Shown here: positions 35,407 to 43,395 of the stretch, piece after piece | Layout of the letters: the number at the start of each line of letters is the position of its first letter | Position numbering within the stretch: position 1 is the stretch's first letter | Translations under genes and position numbers: made by a program | NCBI RefSeq assembly: GCF_015999245.1 | Contig: NZ_JAEAMR010000009.1 | Coordinates: forward strand, 247,531 to 311,530 | DNA: 64,000 nt | Origin: Streptomyces sp. AV19 | GTDB lineage: Bacteria > Actinomycetota > Actinomycetes > Streptomycetales > Streptomycetaceae | Direction: 5' to 3' | Notes under the pieces: generated by a model | What the model saw: the letters and a program-made list of their open reading frames with translations, nothing else | Database searches by the model: none | What the model was told of the DNA's origin: nothing

Positions 35407-35422
35407 AGTGGACTAGACCTTT
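35407..35422 (+). promoter_or_regulatory. DasR-responsive element (dre) upstream of nagK
   Basis: AGTGGACTAGACCTTT matches 13 of 16 positions of A(G/C)TGGTCTAGACCA(G/C)T. It ends 28 bases before the nagK start. The nagKA operon is a known DasR target in S. coelicolor, where glucosamine-6-phosphate releases DasR. Confidence 0.85.
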
Positions 35423-35450
35423 CACGCCCCCACGCGCGACACTACCTCCC

Positions 35451-36413
35451 GTGAAACATGTCATCGCCCTCGACGTGGGCGGCACCGGCATCAAGGCCGC
35501 CCTCATCGGCGACGCGGACACCCGGCTCCTGCACGAGACCCGCCGGCCCACCGGCCGCGCCCGCGGCCCGGAGGCCGTCGTCGAGGGCATCCTCGACCTC
35601 GCCGCGGAGCTGTACGCCCTCGGCGAGAAGGAGCTGGGCGAACCGCCGGCCGCCGCCGGCGCCGCCGTCCCCGGCATCGTCGACACCCGCACCGGCACCG
35701 CCGTCTACGCCGCCAACCTCGGCTGGCGCGACCTCCCGCTCCGCGACCTGCTGAGCCGTCGGCTGGGCGGCATCCCCGTCGCCCTCGGCCACGACGCCCG
35801 CACCGCCGGCCTCGCCGAGGGCCGCGTCGGCGCCGGCCGGGGCGCCGACCGCTTCCTGTTCGTGCCGCTCGGCACCGGCATCGCGGGCGCGATCGGCATC
35901 GACGGCCGCGTCGAGGAGGGCGCCAACGGCTCCGCCGGCGAGATCGGCCACATCGCCGTACGCCGCGGCCCCGACGCCCCGGTCTGCGGCTGCGGCGCCC
36001 GCGGCTGCCTGGAGACGCTCGCCTCCGCGGCCGCGATCGGCCGCGCCTGGGCCGAGGCGTCCGGAAACGCGACGGCCGACGCCGCCGACTGCGCCCGCGC
36101 CGTCGAGGCCGGCGACCCGGCCGCCGCCCGCGTCTGGCAGGACGCGATCGACGCCCTCGCCGACGGCCTCGTCACCGGACTGACGCTGCTCGACCCCCGT
36201 ACGCTGATCATCGGCGGCGGCCTCGCCGAAGCCGGCGAGACCCTGTTCCGGCCGCTGCGCGCGGCGGTCGCGGAGCGCGTCACCTTCCAGAAAATCCCCC
36301 TCATCGTCCCGGCGGCCCTCGGCGACACCGCCGGCTGCCTGGGCGCGGGCCTGCTCGCCCGGGATCTGCTCAGCGCCCCAGACACCCCAAACACCACGGA
36401 GGTAACCGGCTGA
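35451..36413 (+). CDS. nagK: N-acetylglucosamine kinase, ROK family
   Basis: 320 residues. IALDVGGTGIKAALIG is the ROK ATP-phosphate loop, LGHDARTAGLAEG holds the catalytic Asp, FVPLGTGIAGAI is phosphate 2, and CGCGARGCLETLAS the zinc-binding ROK signature. It should phosphorylate GlcNAc or a near relative at C6. The GTG start follows a DasR site; its stop overlaps the nagA ATG (TGATG), giving a tight nagK-nagA operon. A glucose kinase role is possible for ROK proteins, but context favours GlcNAc. Confidence 0.93.
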   Translation: MKHVIALDVGGTGIKAALIGDADTRLLHETRRPTGRARGPEAVVEGILDLAAELYALGEKELGEPPAAAGAAVPGIVDTRTGTAVYAANLGWRDLPLRDLLSRRLGGIPVALGHDARTAGLAEGRVGAGRGADRFLFVPLGTGIAGAIGIDGRVEEGANGSAGEIGHIAVRRGPDAPVCGCGARGCLETLASAAAIGRAWAEASGNATADAADCARAVEAGDPAAARVWQDAIDALADGLVTGLTLLDPRTLIIGGGLAEAGETLFRPLRAAVAERVTFQKIPLIVPAALGDTAGCLGAGLLARDLLSAPDTPNTTEVTG

Positions 36414-37567
36414 TGGTCGAACGAACGGTTCTCGACGGCGCCCGTGTCGTCCTGCCGACCGGGGTGGCGGAGAACGGCCGGCTCACGGTCGAGGGCACCC
36501 GCATCGTCGCGGACGCCCCCGAGGAGCCGCCGACCTGGGACCTCACCGGCCACTGGATCGTCCCCGGCTTCGTGGACATGCACGTCCACGGCGGCGGCGG
36601 CGCCTCCTTCTCCTCCGGCGACCCGGAAGAGGCCCTCACCGCCGTCCGCGCGCACCGCGCCCACGGCACGACCACCATGGTCGCCTCGACCGTCACCGGC
36701 GACCTGGACGACCTCGCCCGGCAGGCCGCCGTCCTCGCCGAGCTGACCCAGCAGGGCGAGCTGGCGGGCATCCACTTCGAGGGCCCGTTCATCTCCCCGC
36801 ACCGCTGCGGCGCGCACCAGCCGGACCTGCTGCGCGACCCCGACCCGTCGGACGTCCGCAAGCTCCTCGACGCCGCGCACGGCACCGCCCGCATGATGAC
36901 GCTGGCGCCGGAGCTCCCCGGCGGCCTGGACTCGGTCCGGCTCCTCGCCGACCACGGCGTCATCGCGGCCGTCGGCCACACGGACTCGACGTACGAGGCG
37001 ACCCTCGACGCCATCGACGCGGGCGCCACCGTCGCCACCCACCTCTTCAACGCGATGCCGTCCCTCCTGCACCGCGCCCCCGGCCCGATCGCCGCGCTGC
37101 TGGAGGACGAGCGCGTCACCGTCGAGCTGATCAACGACGGGACGCACCTCCACCCGTCCGTCCTGGAGCTGGCGTTCGCCCGCGCGGGCGCGGACCGGGT
37201 CGCGTTCATCACCGACGCGATGGGCGCGGCCGGCATGAGCGACGGCATGTACGCGCTGGGCCCGATGAAGGTCGAGGTCAAGGACGCGGTCGCGCGGATC
37301 GCCGACGGCCCGACGGCGGGCTCGATCGCCGGCTCGACCCTGACCCTGGACACGGCCTTCCGCCGCGCGGTGACCGTCGACCGGCTCCCGGTCGAGGACG
37401 CCGTGCGCGCCCTGTCGGCCACCCCGGCCCGCCTGCTGGGCGTGTCGGACCGGGTCGGCTCGCTGGAGGAGGGCAAGGACGCGGACCTCGTCGTACTCGA
37501 CGCGGCGTTCGAACTCGTCGGCGTGATGCGCAAGGGCGAATGGCTGATTCGCCCCGAAGTGCGGTAG
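36413..37567 (+). CDS. nagA: N-acetylglucosamine-6-phosphate deacetylase
   Basis: 384 residues, amidohydrolase fold. WIVPGFVDMHVHGGGG is the metal-binding start, HFEGPFISPHRCGAHQP follows, AVGHTDSTYEATLDAI and THLFNAMPSLLHRAPG carry further metal and substrate His residues, and FITDAMGAAGM holds the catalytic Asp. It removes acetate from GlcNAc-6-phosphate to give GlcN-6-phosphate, the DasR effector. GGAGGT precedes the ATG within the nagK end. A T-rich terminator follows 20 bases after the stop. Confidence 0.96.
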   Translation: MVERTVLDGARVVLPTGVAENGRLTVEGTRIVADAPEEPPTWDLTGHWIVPGFVDMHVHGGGGASFSSGDPEEALTAVRAHRAHGTTTMVASTVTGDLDDLARQAAVLAELTQQGELAGIHFEGPFISPHRCGAHQPDLLRDPDPSDVRKLLDAAHGTARMMTLAPELPGGLDSVRLLADHGVIAAVGHTDSTYEATLDAIDAGATVATHLFNAMPSLLHRAPGPIAALLEDERVTVELINDGTHLHPSVLELAFARAGADRVAFITDAMGAAGMSDGMYALGPMKVEVKDAVARIADGPTAGSIAGSTLTLDTAFRRAVTVDRLPVEDAVRALSATPARLLGVSDRVGSLEEGKDADLVVLDAAFELVGVMRKGEWLIRPEVR

Positions 37568-37587
37568 TTCTCCCCGAGGTTGATGAA

Positions 37588-37627
37588 CAGCGGCAGGTCC
37601 CGGGTCTGGGCCTGCCGCTGCTGTTTT
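37588..37627 (+). terminator. Intrinsic terminator after nagA
   Basis: CAGCGGCAGG (37588-37597) pairs with CCTGCCGCTG (37611-37620), followed by CTGTTTT. This is one of the few terminators here with a T tract. It separates nagKA from the downstream PfkB-aldolase pair, or attenuates readthrough. Confidence 0.88.
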
Positions 37628-37696
37628 GGCATGATCGCTCCCGCAGTCGCGTCCACGCGCCACCGCCCTGCCCGCCCGGTCCGAGAGAGGTCGCCG

Positions 37697-38626
37697 ATGA
37701 TCCTCACGGTCACGCTCAACGCCGCGCTCGACCTCACCTACCGGGTGCCGAGACTGCGTCCGCACACCGCGCACCGGGTCACCGACGCGGTCGAACGGCC
37801 GGGCGGCAAGGGCCTCAACGTGGCGCGCGTCCTGGCCCGGCTGGGCCACGCCGCCACTGTCACGGGCTTCGCCGGCGGCCCGACCGGGGAGACCCTGCGC
37901 CGCCTCCTCTCGGACACCTCCCCCGCCCTGACGGACGCCCTGGTGCCCGTCACCGGCTCCACCCGCCGCACGGTCGCCGTCGTCGACGCGGCCACCGGCG
38001 ACACGACGCAACTCAACGAGCCGGGCCCGCAGATCACCCCCGCCGAGTGGTCCGCCTTCACCACCCGCTACGACCGGCTCCTCGACGGCGCGGGGGCCGT
38101 CGCCCTGTGCGGCAGCCTCCCGCCGGGCGTACCGGTCGGCGCGTACGCCCACCTGATCCGCCAGGCCCGGGCCCGCCGCATCCCCGTCCTCCTCGACACG
38201 GACGGCGAACCGCTGCGCCGCGGCATCGCGGCCCGCCCCGACGTCGTCAAGCCCAACGCCGTCGAACTCGCCGCCCTCACCGGCTCGACGGAGCCCCTGC
38301 GCGCGGCCCTCGACGCCCGGCGCCGCGGCGCCCACGCGGTCGCCGCGACCCTGGGCCCCGACGGCATGCTCGTCGTCACCCCCGACGGCACCTGGCGCGC
38401 CACCCCGCCGGCCCGCGTCAAGGGCAACCCCACGGGCGCGGGCGACTCGGCCGTCGCCGGCCTCCTCTCGGCCTGGCTGGAGGGCCTCCCGTGGCCGGAC
38501 CGGCTGACCCGCGCGGTGGCCCTGTCGGCCGCGACGGTCCGGGCGGCGACGGCCGGGGAGTACGACGAGGGGGCGTACGAGGCGGCACTGCCGCTGGTGA
38601 AAGCAGTCCCCCTGGGAGGGAGTTGA
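37697..38626 (+). CDS. PfkB-family 1-phosphofructokinase/tagatose-6-phosphate kinase
   Basis: 309 residues. ILTVTLNAALDLTYRVP is the 1-phosphofructokinase/LacC-type start, ERPGGKGLNVARVLARLG the first PfkB motif, and GNPTGAGDSAVAGLLSAWL the second with the catalytic Asp. It phosphorylates fructose-1-phosphate, tagatose-6-phosphate or a related ketose phosphate. The class II aldolase six bases downstream would cleave the bisphosphate. With NagA and a SIS deaminase upstream, a tagatose-6-phosphate (galactosamine) role fits well. GAGAGAGG precedes ATG 37697. Confidence 0.9.
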   Translation: MILTVTLNAALDLTYRVPRLRPHTAHRVTDAVERPGGKGLNVARVLARLGHAATVTGFAGGPTGETLRRLLSDTSPALTDALVPVTGSTRRTVAVVDAATGDTTQLNEPGPQITPAEWSAFTTRYDRLLDGAGAVALCGSLPPGVPVGAYAHLIRQARARRIPVLLDTDGEPLRRGIAARPDVVKPNAVELAALTGSTEPLRAALDARRRGAHAVAATLGPDGMLVVTPDGTWRATPPARVKGNPTGAGDSAVAGLLSAWLEGLPWPDRLTRAVALSAATVRAATAGEYDEGAYEAALPLVKAVPLGGS

Positions 38627-38632
38627 CCCGCC

Positions 38633-39460
38633 TTGCCCCTGACCCGCACTGCGGACCTGCTGGCGAACGGCTCGCCGCCCGTGGCCGCGTTCAACGTCAT
38701 CACCGTCGAGCACGCCGAGGCCATCGCGGCGGGCGCGGAGGCGGCGGGCCGCCCGGCCATCCTCCAACTCTCGGAGAACGCCGTGAAGTTCCACGGCGGC
38801 CGCCTGGCGCCCATCGCCTCGGCCGCCTCGGCCGTAGCCCGCGCCTCCTCCGCCCCCCTGGCTCTCCACCTGGACCACGTCGAGTCGGCGGACCTCCTCC
38901 ACGCCGCATCCGCCCACGACTTCTCGTCCGTCATGTACGACGCGTCGAAGCTCCCCTACGCGGAAAACGTCAAGGCGACGGCCGAAGCGGCCCGCTGGGC
39001 CCACGCCCGGGGCCTGTGGCTGGAGGCCGAACTGGGCCGCGTGGGCGGCAAACCGGGCGATGCCCACACGCCGGGCGTCCGCACGGACCCGGCGGAGGCG
39101 GAGGCGTACGTCGCGGACACGGGCGTGGACGCGTTGGCTGTCGCGGTCGGCTCCACCCACGCGATGACGTCCCGCACCGCCGCCCTCGACCACACCCTGA
39201 TCGCAACCCTCCGCGCCGCCGTCCCCGTCCCCCTCGTCCTCCACGGCTCGTCCGGCGTCCCGGACGACGAACTCCGCCGCGCGGTCGCCTCCGGCATCGC
39301 GAAGATCAACGTGGGCACGGCCCTCAACACGGCCTATACGGGCGCCATCCGCGCCTTCCTGGAGGCCCACCCGTCCACGGTGGACCCCCGCCGCTACCTC
39401 GCCCCCGCGCGGGAGGCGATGGCGGCGACGGTGGAGCGGATCCTTCGTGTGATCGGCTGA
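38633..39460 (+). CDS. Class II ketose-bisphosphate aldolase (GatY/KbaY-like)
   Basis: 275 residues. PVAAFNVITVEHAEAIAAGAE opens the barrel; ALHLDHVESADLLHAA contains the catalytic Asp and first zinc His; DASKLPYAENV, ELGRVGG, LVLHGSSGVPDDELRRAVASGIAKINVGTAL carry the remaining zinc and phosphate sites. It yields dihydroxyacetone phosphate and glyceraldehyde-3-phosphate from tagatose- or fructose-1,6-bisphosphate. The start is TTG 38633, six bases after the kinase stop, so the pair is coupled. No better ATG/GTG covers the conserved N-terminus. Confidence 0.9.
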   Translation: MPLTRTADLLANGSPPVAAFNVITVEHAEAIAAGAEAAGRPAILQLSENAVKFHGGRLAPIASAASAVARASSAPLALHLDHVESADLLHAASAHDFSSVMYDASKLPYAENVKATAEAARWAHARGLWLEAELGRVGGKPGDAHTPGVRTDPAEAEAYVADTGVDALAVAVGSTHAMTSRTAALDHTLIATLRAAVPVPLVLHGSSGVPDDELRRAVASGIAKINVGTALNTAYTGAIRAFLEAHPSTVDPRRYLAPAREAMAATVERILRVIG

Positions 39461-39477
39461 CGCCGGGCAACCTCGTG

Positions 39478-39570
39478 GGGCGGCATGGTGCTCTGCCGGG
39501 CGTCCGCCTCGTCTCGGGCCCTTCGGGCCCAAAGAAGGCTGGCTACGGGAGGGGAGGGCCGGGGCCGGCT
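39478..39570 (+). repeat. Left inverted repeat of the DUF397 island
   Basis: About 93 bases beginning ggggcggcatggtg, through ctcgtctcgggcccttcggg to aaggctggctacggg. Its reverse complement, with substitutions, lies at 42168-42262. It starts just after the aldolase stop. Confidence 0.82.
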
Positions 39571-39650
39571 CGCGGGTGCGGGCGGGCCGGGACGGGACGG
39601 GAGGGCGGAGTGTGCAGGTCGGCGGCCGTGTGATCGTTGAATGTTTGATT

Positions 39651-39711
39651 GCGGGCGATTTGGTCGTGCGAGCGGCCCGGGATCGCCCGGGGCACGAACC
39701 AAATCGCCCGC
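39651..39711. other. Long cruciform/hairpin
   Basis: GCGGGCGATTTGGT (39651-39664) pairs perfectly with ACCAAATCGCCCGC (39698-39711). Inside, GTGC/GCAC and CCCGGG/CCCGGG pairs make an almost continuous 61-base fold. The outer arms are AT-richer than the surroundings. It may be a terminator, a small RNA or a recombination structure. Confidence 0.8.
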
Positions 39712-40088
39712 TACCCACGGTTAATGGGGGCGGGCCCGCGCCCGGCGACGGGCATTGGCCCGCCCCCTCCCTCGCCGTAGCCCGCTTTCTTTGGGCCCGA
39801 AGGGTCCGAGACGAAAGGGGAAGTCGAACCCCGTCGGCACAGCGACGCGTCGCTCCTCGTACCACTCCAGCGGGTGCGCTCCCAGCCGCCCTCACCGGAG
39901 GGACCGGCGGCCTCGATGGCGATGCCGGACCACAGGGCCAGGACATGCGCCCGCTCGGTCAGCGCCGCGCCGCTGATGGCCTGGTCGAACTCGGCACGCA
40001 CACCCTCGGGAAGAGCACGCCGGATCTCCGCGCTGGTGCGCAGCCGCCCGGGAGGATCGCATGACCGCTCGGCGGGTTGTGCGCTCAT
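39711..40088 (-). CDS. DUF6247-like small protein, C-terminus fused to repeat
   Basis: 125 residues. PGRLRTSAEIRRALPEGVRAEFDQAI and LTERAHVLALWSGIAIEA resemble the small DUF6247 proteins that accompany Streptomyces XRE/DUF397 and toxin-like loci. After about residue 85 the frame enters the intergenic repeat and reads SDPSGPKKAGYGEGG, the same peptide the other repeat copies would encode. The natural C-terminus was probably lost when the repeat arrived or spread. It may act as an antitoxin-type protein, but this is speculative. Confidence 0.6.
   Translation of the reverse strand: MSAQPAERSCDPPGRLRTSAEIRRALPEGVRAEFDQAISGAALTERAHVLALWSGIAIEAAGPSGEGGWERTRWSGTRSDASLCRRGSTSPFVSDPSGPKKAGYGEGGGGPMPVAGRGPAPINRG
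39758..39816 (-). repeat. Third, partial copy of the island repeat
   Basis: cgtagcccgctttctttggg followed by cccgaagggtccgagacg, the same orientation as the right-hand copy at 42185. It forms the 3' part of the DUF6247-like frame. Confidence 0.75.
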
Positions 40089-40185
40089 GCTGTGCGCTCC
40101 TCTCCGACGCAGCGATGCCGCAGCCCGCTGGATCGTACGGCGCCCTCCACCCGCCCGCGTGACCTCGATCGCTCCGAGGCGCCGT

Positions 40186-40452
40186 TCAGACGGCCAGGCG
40201 CCACATGCTGGTACTCGTACCCCAACGACTGAGGTTGTGGAGCCCGAGCGCGATGAGAGTGGCGGCCGAGCGGTCGGCCCGCTCCCGGTCGCGCGGTGGC
40301 GCGGTGACCGCCACCGGGGGCTCCGGCATGCGCAGCGCGGCGTAGTCCGTGAAACGGCGCGCGCCGCAGTCGCGGCAGCGCGCCTCGCCGTCGCCCGGCT
40401 CCCAGCCGGAGCGGTGCTCGCAATGCCGCACCAAGCGTCCTACGGCTCGCAT
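40186..40452 (-). CDS. Hypothetical protein with Cys knuckle
   Basis: 88 residues starting MRAVGRLVRHCEHRSGWEPG, with HC at residue 10-11 and CRDCGARRF at about 24-32, suggestive of a small zinc ribbon. The C-terminal half ends LHNLSRWGTSTSMWRLAV. The ATG shares one base with the stop of the upstream gene (TGATG), with GGAGGGG ahead, so the two are translationally coupled. I do not recognise a function. Confidence 0.65.
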   Translation of the reverse strand: MRAVGRLVRHCEHRSGWEPGDGEARCRDCGARRFTDYAALRMPEPPVAVTAPPRDRERADRSAATLIALGLHNLSRWGTSTSMWRLAV

Positions 40453-40790
40453 CAGTTGCCCCTCCTCGGTGCGGGCGCGGAGTGCGCCACGATCCAGTGC
40501 GTGTACGCGGCAGCGGTGGCGTTCCGCGAGCGGGTGACGTCGCCGCCCTCGGCGGCGTTCCTCTTGGCTGCTTCGAGCGCGGCGCACTCGTCGCAGCCGG
40601 TCTGGTAGGGGCGCAGGCCGGCGGCCTGCCGCTCCTCCCGGGTCGCCAGGCGCAGGGCACTGGGCGGTACGCCCCAGGGGTCACCGCCGCTCAGCGCACG
40701 CACCCGTACGAGGTCATCGGCGGCCTCCGCGACCTGTACGAGGACGCCGTCGCGCACGTCCACCACGTAGCTGCCTGCTCGGTATGTCAC
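40452..40790 (-). CDS. Hypothetical protein with DECAALE motif
   Basis: 112 residues from GTG 40790. A small barrel-like start (TYRAGSYVVDVRDGVLVQVAE) precedes a helical half with TGCDECAALEAAKRNA, a CxxC pair common in phage- and island-borne Streptomyces proteins. AAAGGGG lies eight bases before this GTG, so it is preferred to GTG 40808. Coupled to the next gene and divergent from the XRE regulator; this trio arrangement is common around DUF397 pairs. Confidence 0.65.
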   Translation of the reverse strand: MTYRAGSYVVDVRDGVLVQVAEAADDLVRVRALSGGDPWGVPPSALRLATREERQAAGLRPYQTGCDECAALEAAKRNAAEGGDVTRSRNATAAAYTHWIVAHSAPAPRRGN

Positions 40791-40948
40791 TGCCGGACCC
40801 CTTTGCACCTGTCCTCTATAGACACCTTGGAGCTACGAGAAATATCATTGCAAATTTTCAACTCATAGTTCCCACTAAAGAGTTAACCGGCGTACCCACG
40901 CTGACGGTTGTCGTAGAGTCGAGCCCCGAAAGTGAGGGAGGTGATCAC

Positions 40949-41824
40949 TTGCCGGACCCTGTGCCCGCCCTGATGCGCCGACGCCTCGGAGCAGAGCTAC
41001 GGACGATGCGGATTCGGGCGGGCCTGAGTCTCGTGAAAGCCGCCAAGCTGCTCGGCGTAACGGGCGCACCAAGCCTGAGCAAGATCGAAAACGGCAAGCT
41101 GCGCGCCGACCTCGATAGGTTCTTCCGCGTGTACGGCATCAAGGACGAGGCACGCATCGCCGAGGTCCGGAGGCTCGCCAAGCTCGCGGAAGTGGGCCGC
41201 CGGAGAGGCTTGTTCGCCCAATACGGCGATGTCATCTCCGATTCGTTCGCCGACGTCATCGAGCTCGAAGAGCTGGCGAGCCAGGCCGACACCTACGCGG
41301 CACTGGTCGTTCCGGAGCTGCTGCAGACGATGGACTACGCCTGCGCGGTCATCGAAGGCAGCCGAGCCTGGAGCACCACCCGCCAGGCGAGGGCCTTCGC
41401 CGAACTACGGATGAAGCGCCAACACGCACTGACTCGGCGCCAGTTCGAAGACCGGCCCATGACGCCGCTCATGATGCGCTGCGTACTCGACGAGGCATGC
41501 CTGAGACGCCAGGCAGCAGAGCCGAGAGTCCTGCAAGGCCAGCTCAAGCGCCTACTGGACGTCTCCGAGATGCCGAACATCGAGATCCGGGTCATGCCGT
41601 TCAGCGCCGGGACGCACACCGGCCTCAACGGGGCGTACACCCTCTTCCACTTCGACGAAGGAGAGCCGGTGGTCGCCATCGAGCCGATGACGACCTCCTT
41701 CTACCTGGAGGAGGACGCCCACGTCGTACGCTACGAATCGGCGTTCAACCACCTGCGCGAGCAGGCCCTCGGCGCGGCCGACTCCCGCGACTTCATCAAC
41801 AGCCTGATCAAGCAGGGGAGTTGA
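40949..41824 (+). CDS. XRE-family regulator with DUF5753 domain
   Basis: 291 residues. The N-terminal HTH is LGAELRTMRIRAGLSLVKAAKLLGVTGAPSLSKIENGK; the C-terminal DUF5753 region spans about 100-285 (AALVVPELLQTMDYA, RQHALTR, VMPFSAGTHTGLNGAYTLFHF). These proteins pair with DUF397 partners in Streptomyces; the BldB/WhiJ systems are characterised examples linked to development. The start is TTG 40949, with an almost complete anti-SD complement GGAGGTGATC seven bases before it. GC is visibly lower than the flanks. DUF397 overlaps its stop. Confidence 0.92.
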   Translation: MPDPVPALMRRRLGAELRTMRIRAGLSLVKAAKLLGVTGAPSLSKIENGKLRADLDRFFRVYGIKDEARIAEVRRLAKLAEVGRRRGLFAQYGDVISDSFADVIELEELASQADTYAALVVPELLQTMDYACAVIEGSRAWSTTRQARAFAELRMKRQHALTRRQFEDRPMTPLMMRCVLDEACLRRQAAEPRVLQGQLKRLLDVSEMPNIEIRVMPFSAGTHTGLNGAYTLFHFDEGEPVVAIEPMTTSFYLEEDAHVVRYESAFNHLREQALGAADSRDFINSLIKQGS

Positions 41825-42021
41825 ACAGACACGTCTTCCGGAAGAGCACCTACAGCTCCGGCAGCCGGAACTGCGCAGAGGTTGCCCTCCCCGGCAACAC
41901 GGCAGATGTCCTGATCCGCGACTCGAAGCGCCCCGGCGCACCCGTACTCAGGCTGGGAGCGACCACCTTCGCCTTCTTCACGCGGGGGACCACAACCGGC
42001 CACCTCGCCCTGCGCGGATAG
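41821..42021 (+). CDS. DUF397 protein, partner of the XRE regulator
   Basis: 66 residues, TTG start overlapping the XRE stop (TTGA). VFRKSTYSSGSRNCAEVALP, VLIRDSKRPGAPVLRLG and TTFAFF give the full DUF397 pattern. These small proteins act with XRE/DUF5753 regulators (WhiJ/BldB type), perhaps as toxin-antitoxin-like or anti-activator pairs. Direct coupling here suggests a fixed stoichiometry. Confidence 0.9.
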   Translation: MNRHVFRKSTYSSGSRNCAEVALPGNTADVLIRDSKRPGAPVLRLGATTFAFFTRGTTTGHLALRG

Positions 42022-42167
42022 CGGGCAATCGGGTGTGCACACCAGTCCGTCATCACACCCAAAGTGCCCGCAATTCACAAGTCGACCACCACACGACCAC
42101 CGCGCCGCGCATCAGGCCCGCAGCCCACTGCATGGCATGCGCACGAACGACTGGGCACCCGGAGACC

Positions 42168-42262
42168 GGCCCCGGCCACCCCCTGCCGTAGCCAGCCCGC
42201 TTTGGGCCCGAAGGGCCCGAGACGAGACGGGCAGCCGCTCGATCACCATGCCGCCCCGACCG
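42168..42262 (-). repeat. Right inverted repeat of the DUF397 island
   Basis: Reverse-complement counterpart of 39478-39570: it includes ccgtagccagcccgctttgg, gcccgaagggcccgagacgag and caccatgccgcccc. It ends about 40 bases before the 3' end of the minus-strand carbohydrate-binding gene. Confidence 0.82.
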
Positions 42263-42299
42263 GCGACGGCAAGGCCAGCGGGTGACCGGGACTGTGAGG

Positions 42300-43229
42300 C
42301 TATGACTTGTACCAGCCCGGGAGCAGCTTGATGCGGGCCACGTTGGCATTGCAACTACCCGACTCGCACGACAGCTTGATGTCGTTCTTGCCGTTGTTGA
42401 GCTGAACGTAGTTGTAGGTATACGACCAGCTGGTGCTGCCATAGCTCTTCAGCTTCACCGTGGTGTCGAGCTTCTTGCCGTTGATCCACAGCGAGCCGCT
42501 TGCGTCCCCGCCCGGTGCGCCGTATTCGACGTACACCGTGTAGTCACCCGCGCTCGGGACACTCACGCCGTTCCACTCGATCGAGGCACCCGGCTTCATG
42601 ACGACATAGGTGCCACCATCCGACGGCGCCCCCTTGACGTCCTTGGACGTGGTCGCGCCGCCGCCCAGGCGGAGGGTCCCGGCGTCCCGCTGCAGGTCCT
42701 TCACCGGCTTGCCGGTCGGCTTGTCGTCGCCGTCCTTCTTCTTCTCGTCCTTCTTCTTTTCCTCGGCGCTCGGCGACTGCGAGCCGTCCGCGTTCAAGGA
42801 CGTGCTCTTGTCGTCGCCGTTGTCCTGGTTCAGGACAATCGCGGTGCCGATGCCGCCCGCCACGACCAGCACCACGGCTATCGCGGCTATGAGCAGCCCC
42901 CGCCGCTTCGGGCGGGGCTGCGAGCCGGGCGGCGCCGGGCGGGCCGGGGCGCCGCCGCCGGGGAGGGTCTCCGGGGCGGCGTAGTGCGGTGCCGGCTGGT
43001 GCTGCGGGGGGATGCCCGCGCCGTACGTACCACCGCTCGGCTGCGGGTTGTACTGGCGGGAGCCGACCGGGCGGACCTGGTTGTACGACGTGCGGGGGAC
43101 GCCGGGCTGCGGGGCCTGGCCGCCCTGCGTGCCGCCGGCGCCGCCCTCCGAGCGGTAGAGGTGGGCGAACGGGTCGTCCTCCTCCGGCTTGCCCGTGCCG
43201 TCGGCGCCGCCGTTGTTACCGGCCGTCAT
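42300..43229 (-). CDS. Membrane-anchored carbohydrate-binding (CBM6/35-like) protein
   Basis: 309 residues. An N-terminal cytoplasmic Pro/Gln-rich tail precedes one membrane helix (RRGLLIAAIAVVLVVAGGIGTAIVL, in two parts, about 110-133) and a Lys/Glu/Asp linker. The C-terminal domain of about 140 residues has the jelly-roll pattern of CBM35/CBM6: GDYTVYVEYGAPGG, SLWINGKKLD, YVQLNNGKNDIKLSCESGSC, NVARIKLLPG. It probably displays a sugar-binding module outside the cell. No catalytic domain is attached. It is convergent with the DUF397 island. Confidence 0.82.
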   Translation of the reverse strand: MTAGNNGGADGTGKPEEDDPFAHLYRSEGGAGGTQGGQAPQPGVPRTSYNQVRPVGSRQYNPQPSGGTYGAGIPPQHQPAPHYAAPETLPGGGAPARPAPPGSQPRPKRRGLLIAAIAVVLVVAGGIGTAIVLNQDNGDDKSTSLNADGSQSPSAEEKKKDEKKKDGDDKPTGKPVKDLQRDAGTLRLGGGATTSKDVKGAPSDGGTYVVMKPGASIEWNGVSVPSAGDYTVYVEYGAPGGDASGSLWINGKKLDTTVKLKSYGSTSWSYTYNYVQLNNGKNDIKLSCESGSCNANVARIKLLPGWYKS

Positions 43230-43395
43230 CCCTTGTCACTCCCCACGTGATGTGCCCGTCGGCACCCACGTTGCTGTGCACCGGATCACGCGGTTGGCGA
43301 GGCCGGTTCGGCCGCCACGGTCCGGGGGCGGTGCCGTTCGGCGCAGCCTACCTCGGGCCACCCGCCCGCGCGCAGCCCGCACCTCGGCCCGGCCC

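Noticed and set aside
35705-39946. A 1413-codon open frame on the minus strand
   Set aside because: It runs antisense through nagK, nagA, the PfkB and aldolase genes, has low-complexity Arg/Gly/Ala composition and no domain. It is a GC-bias shadow.
39478-42262. Insertion sequence or integrative element
   Set aside because: No transposase, integrase or tRNA attachment site is present; only inverted repeats were found, so it is listed as an island of unknown mobility.
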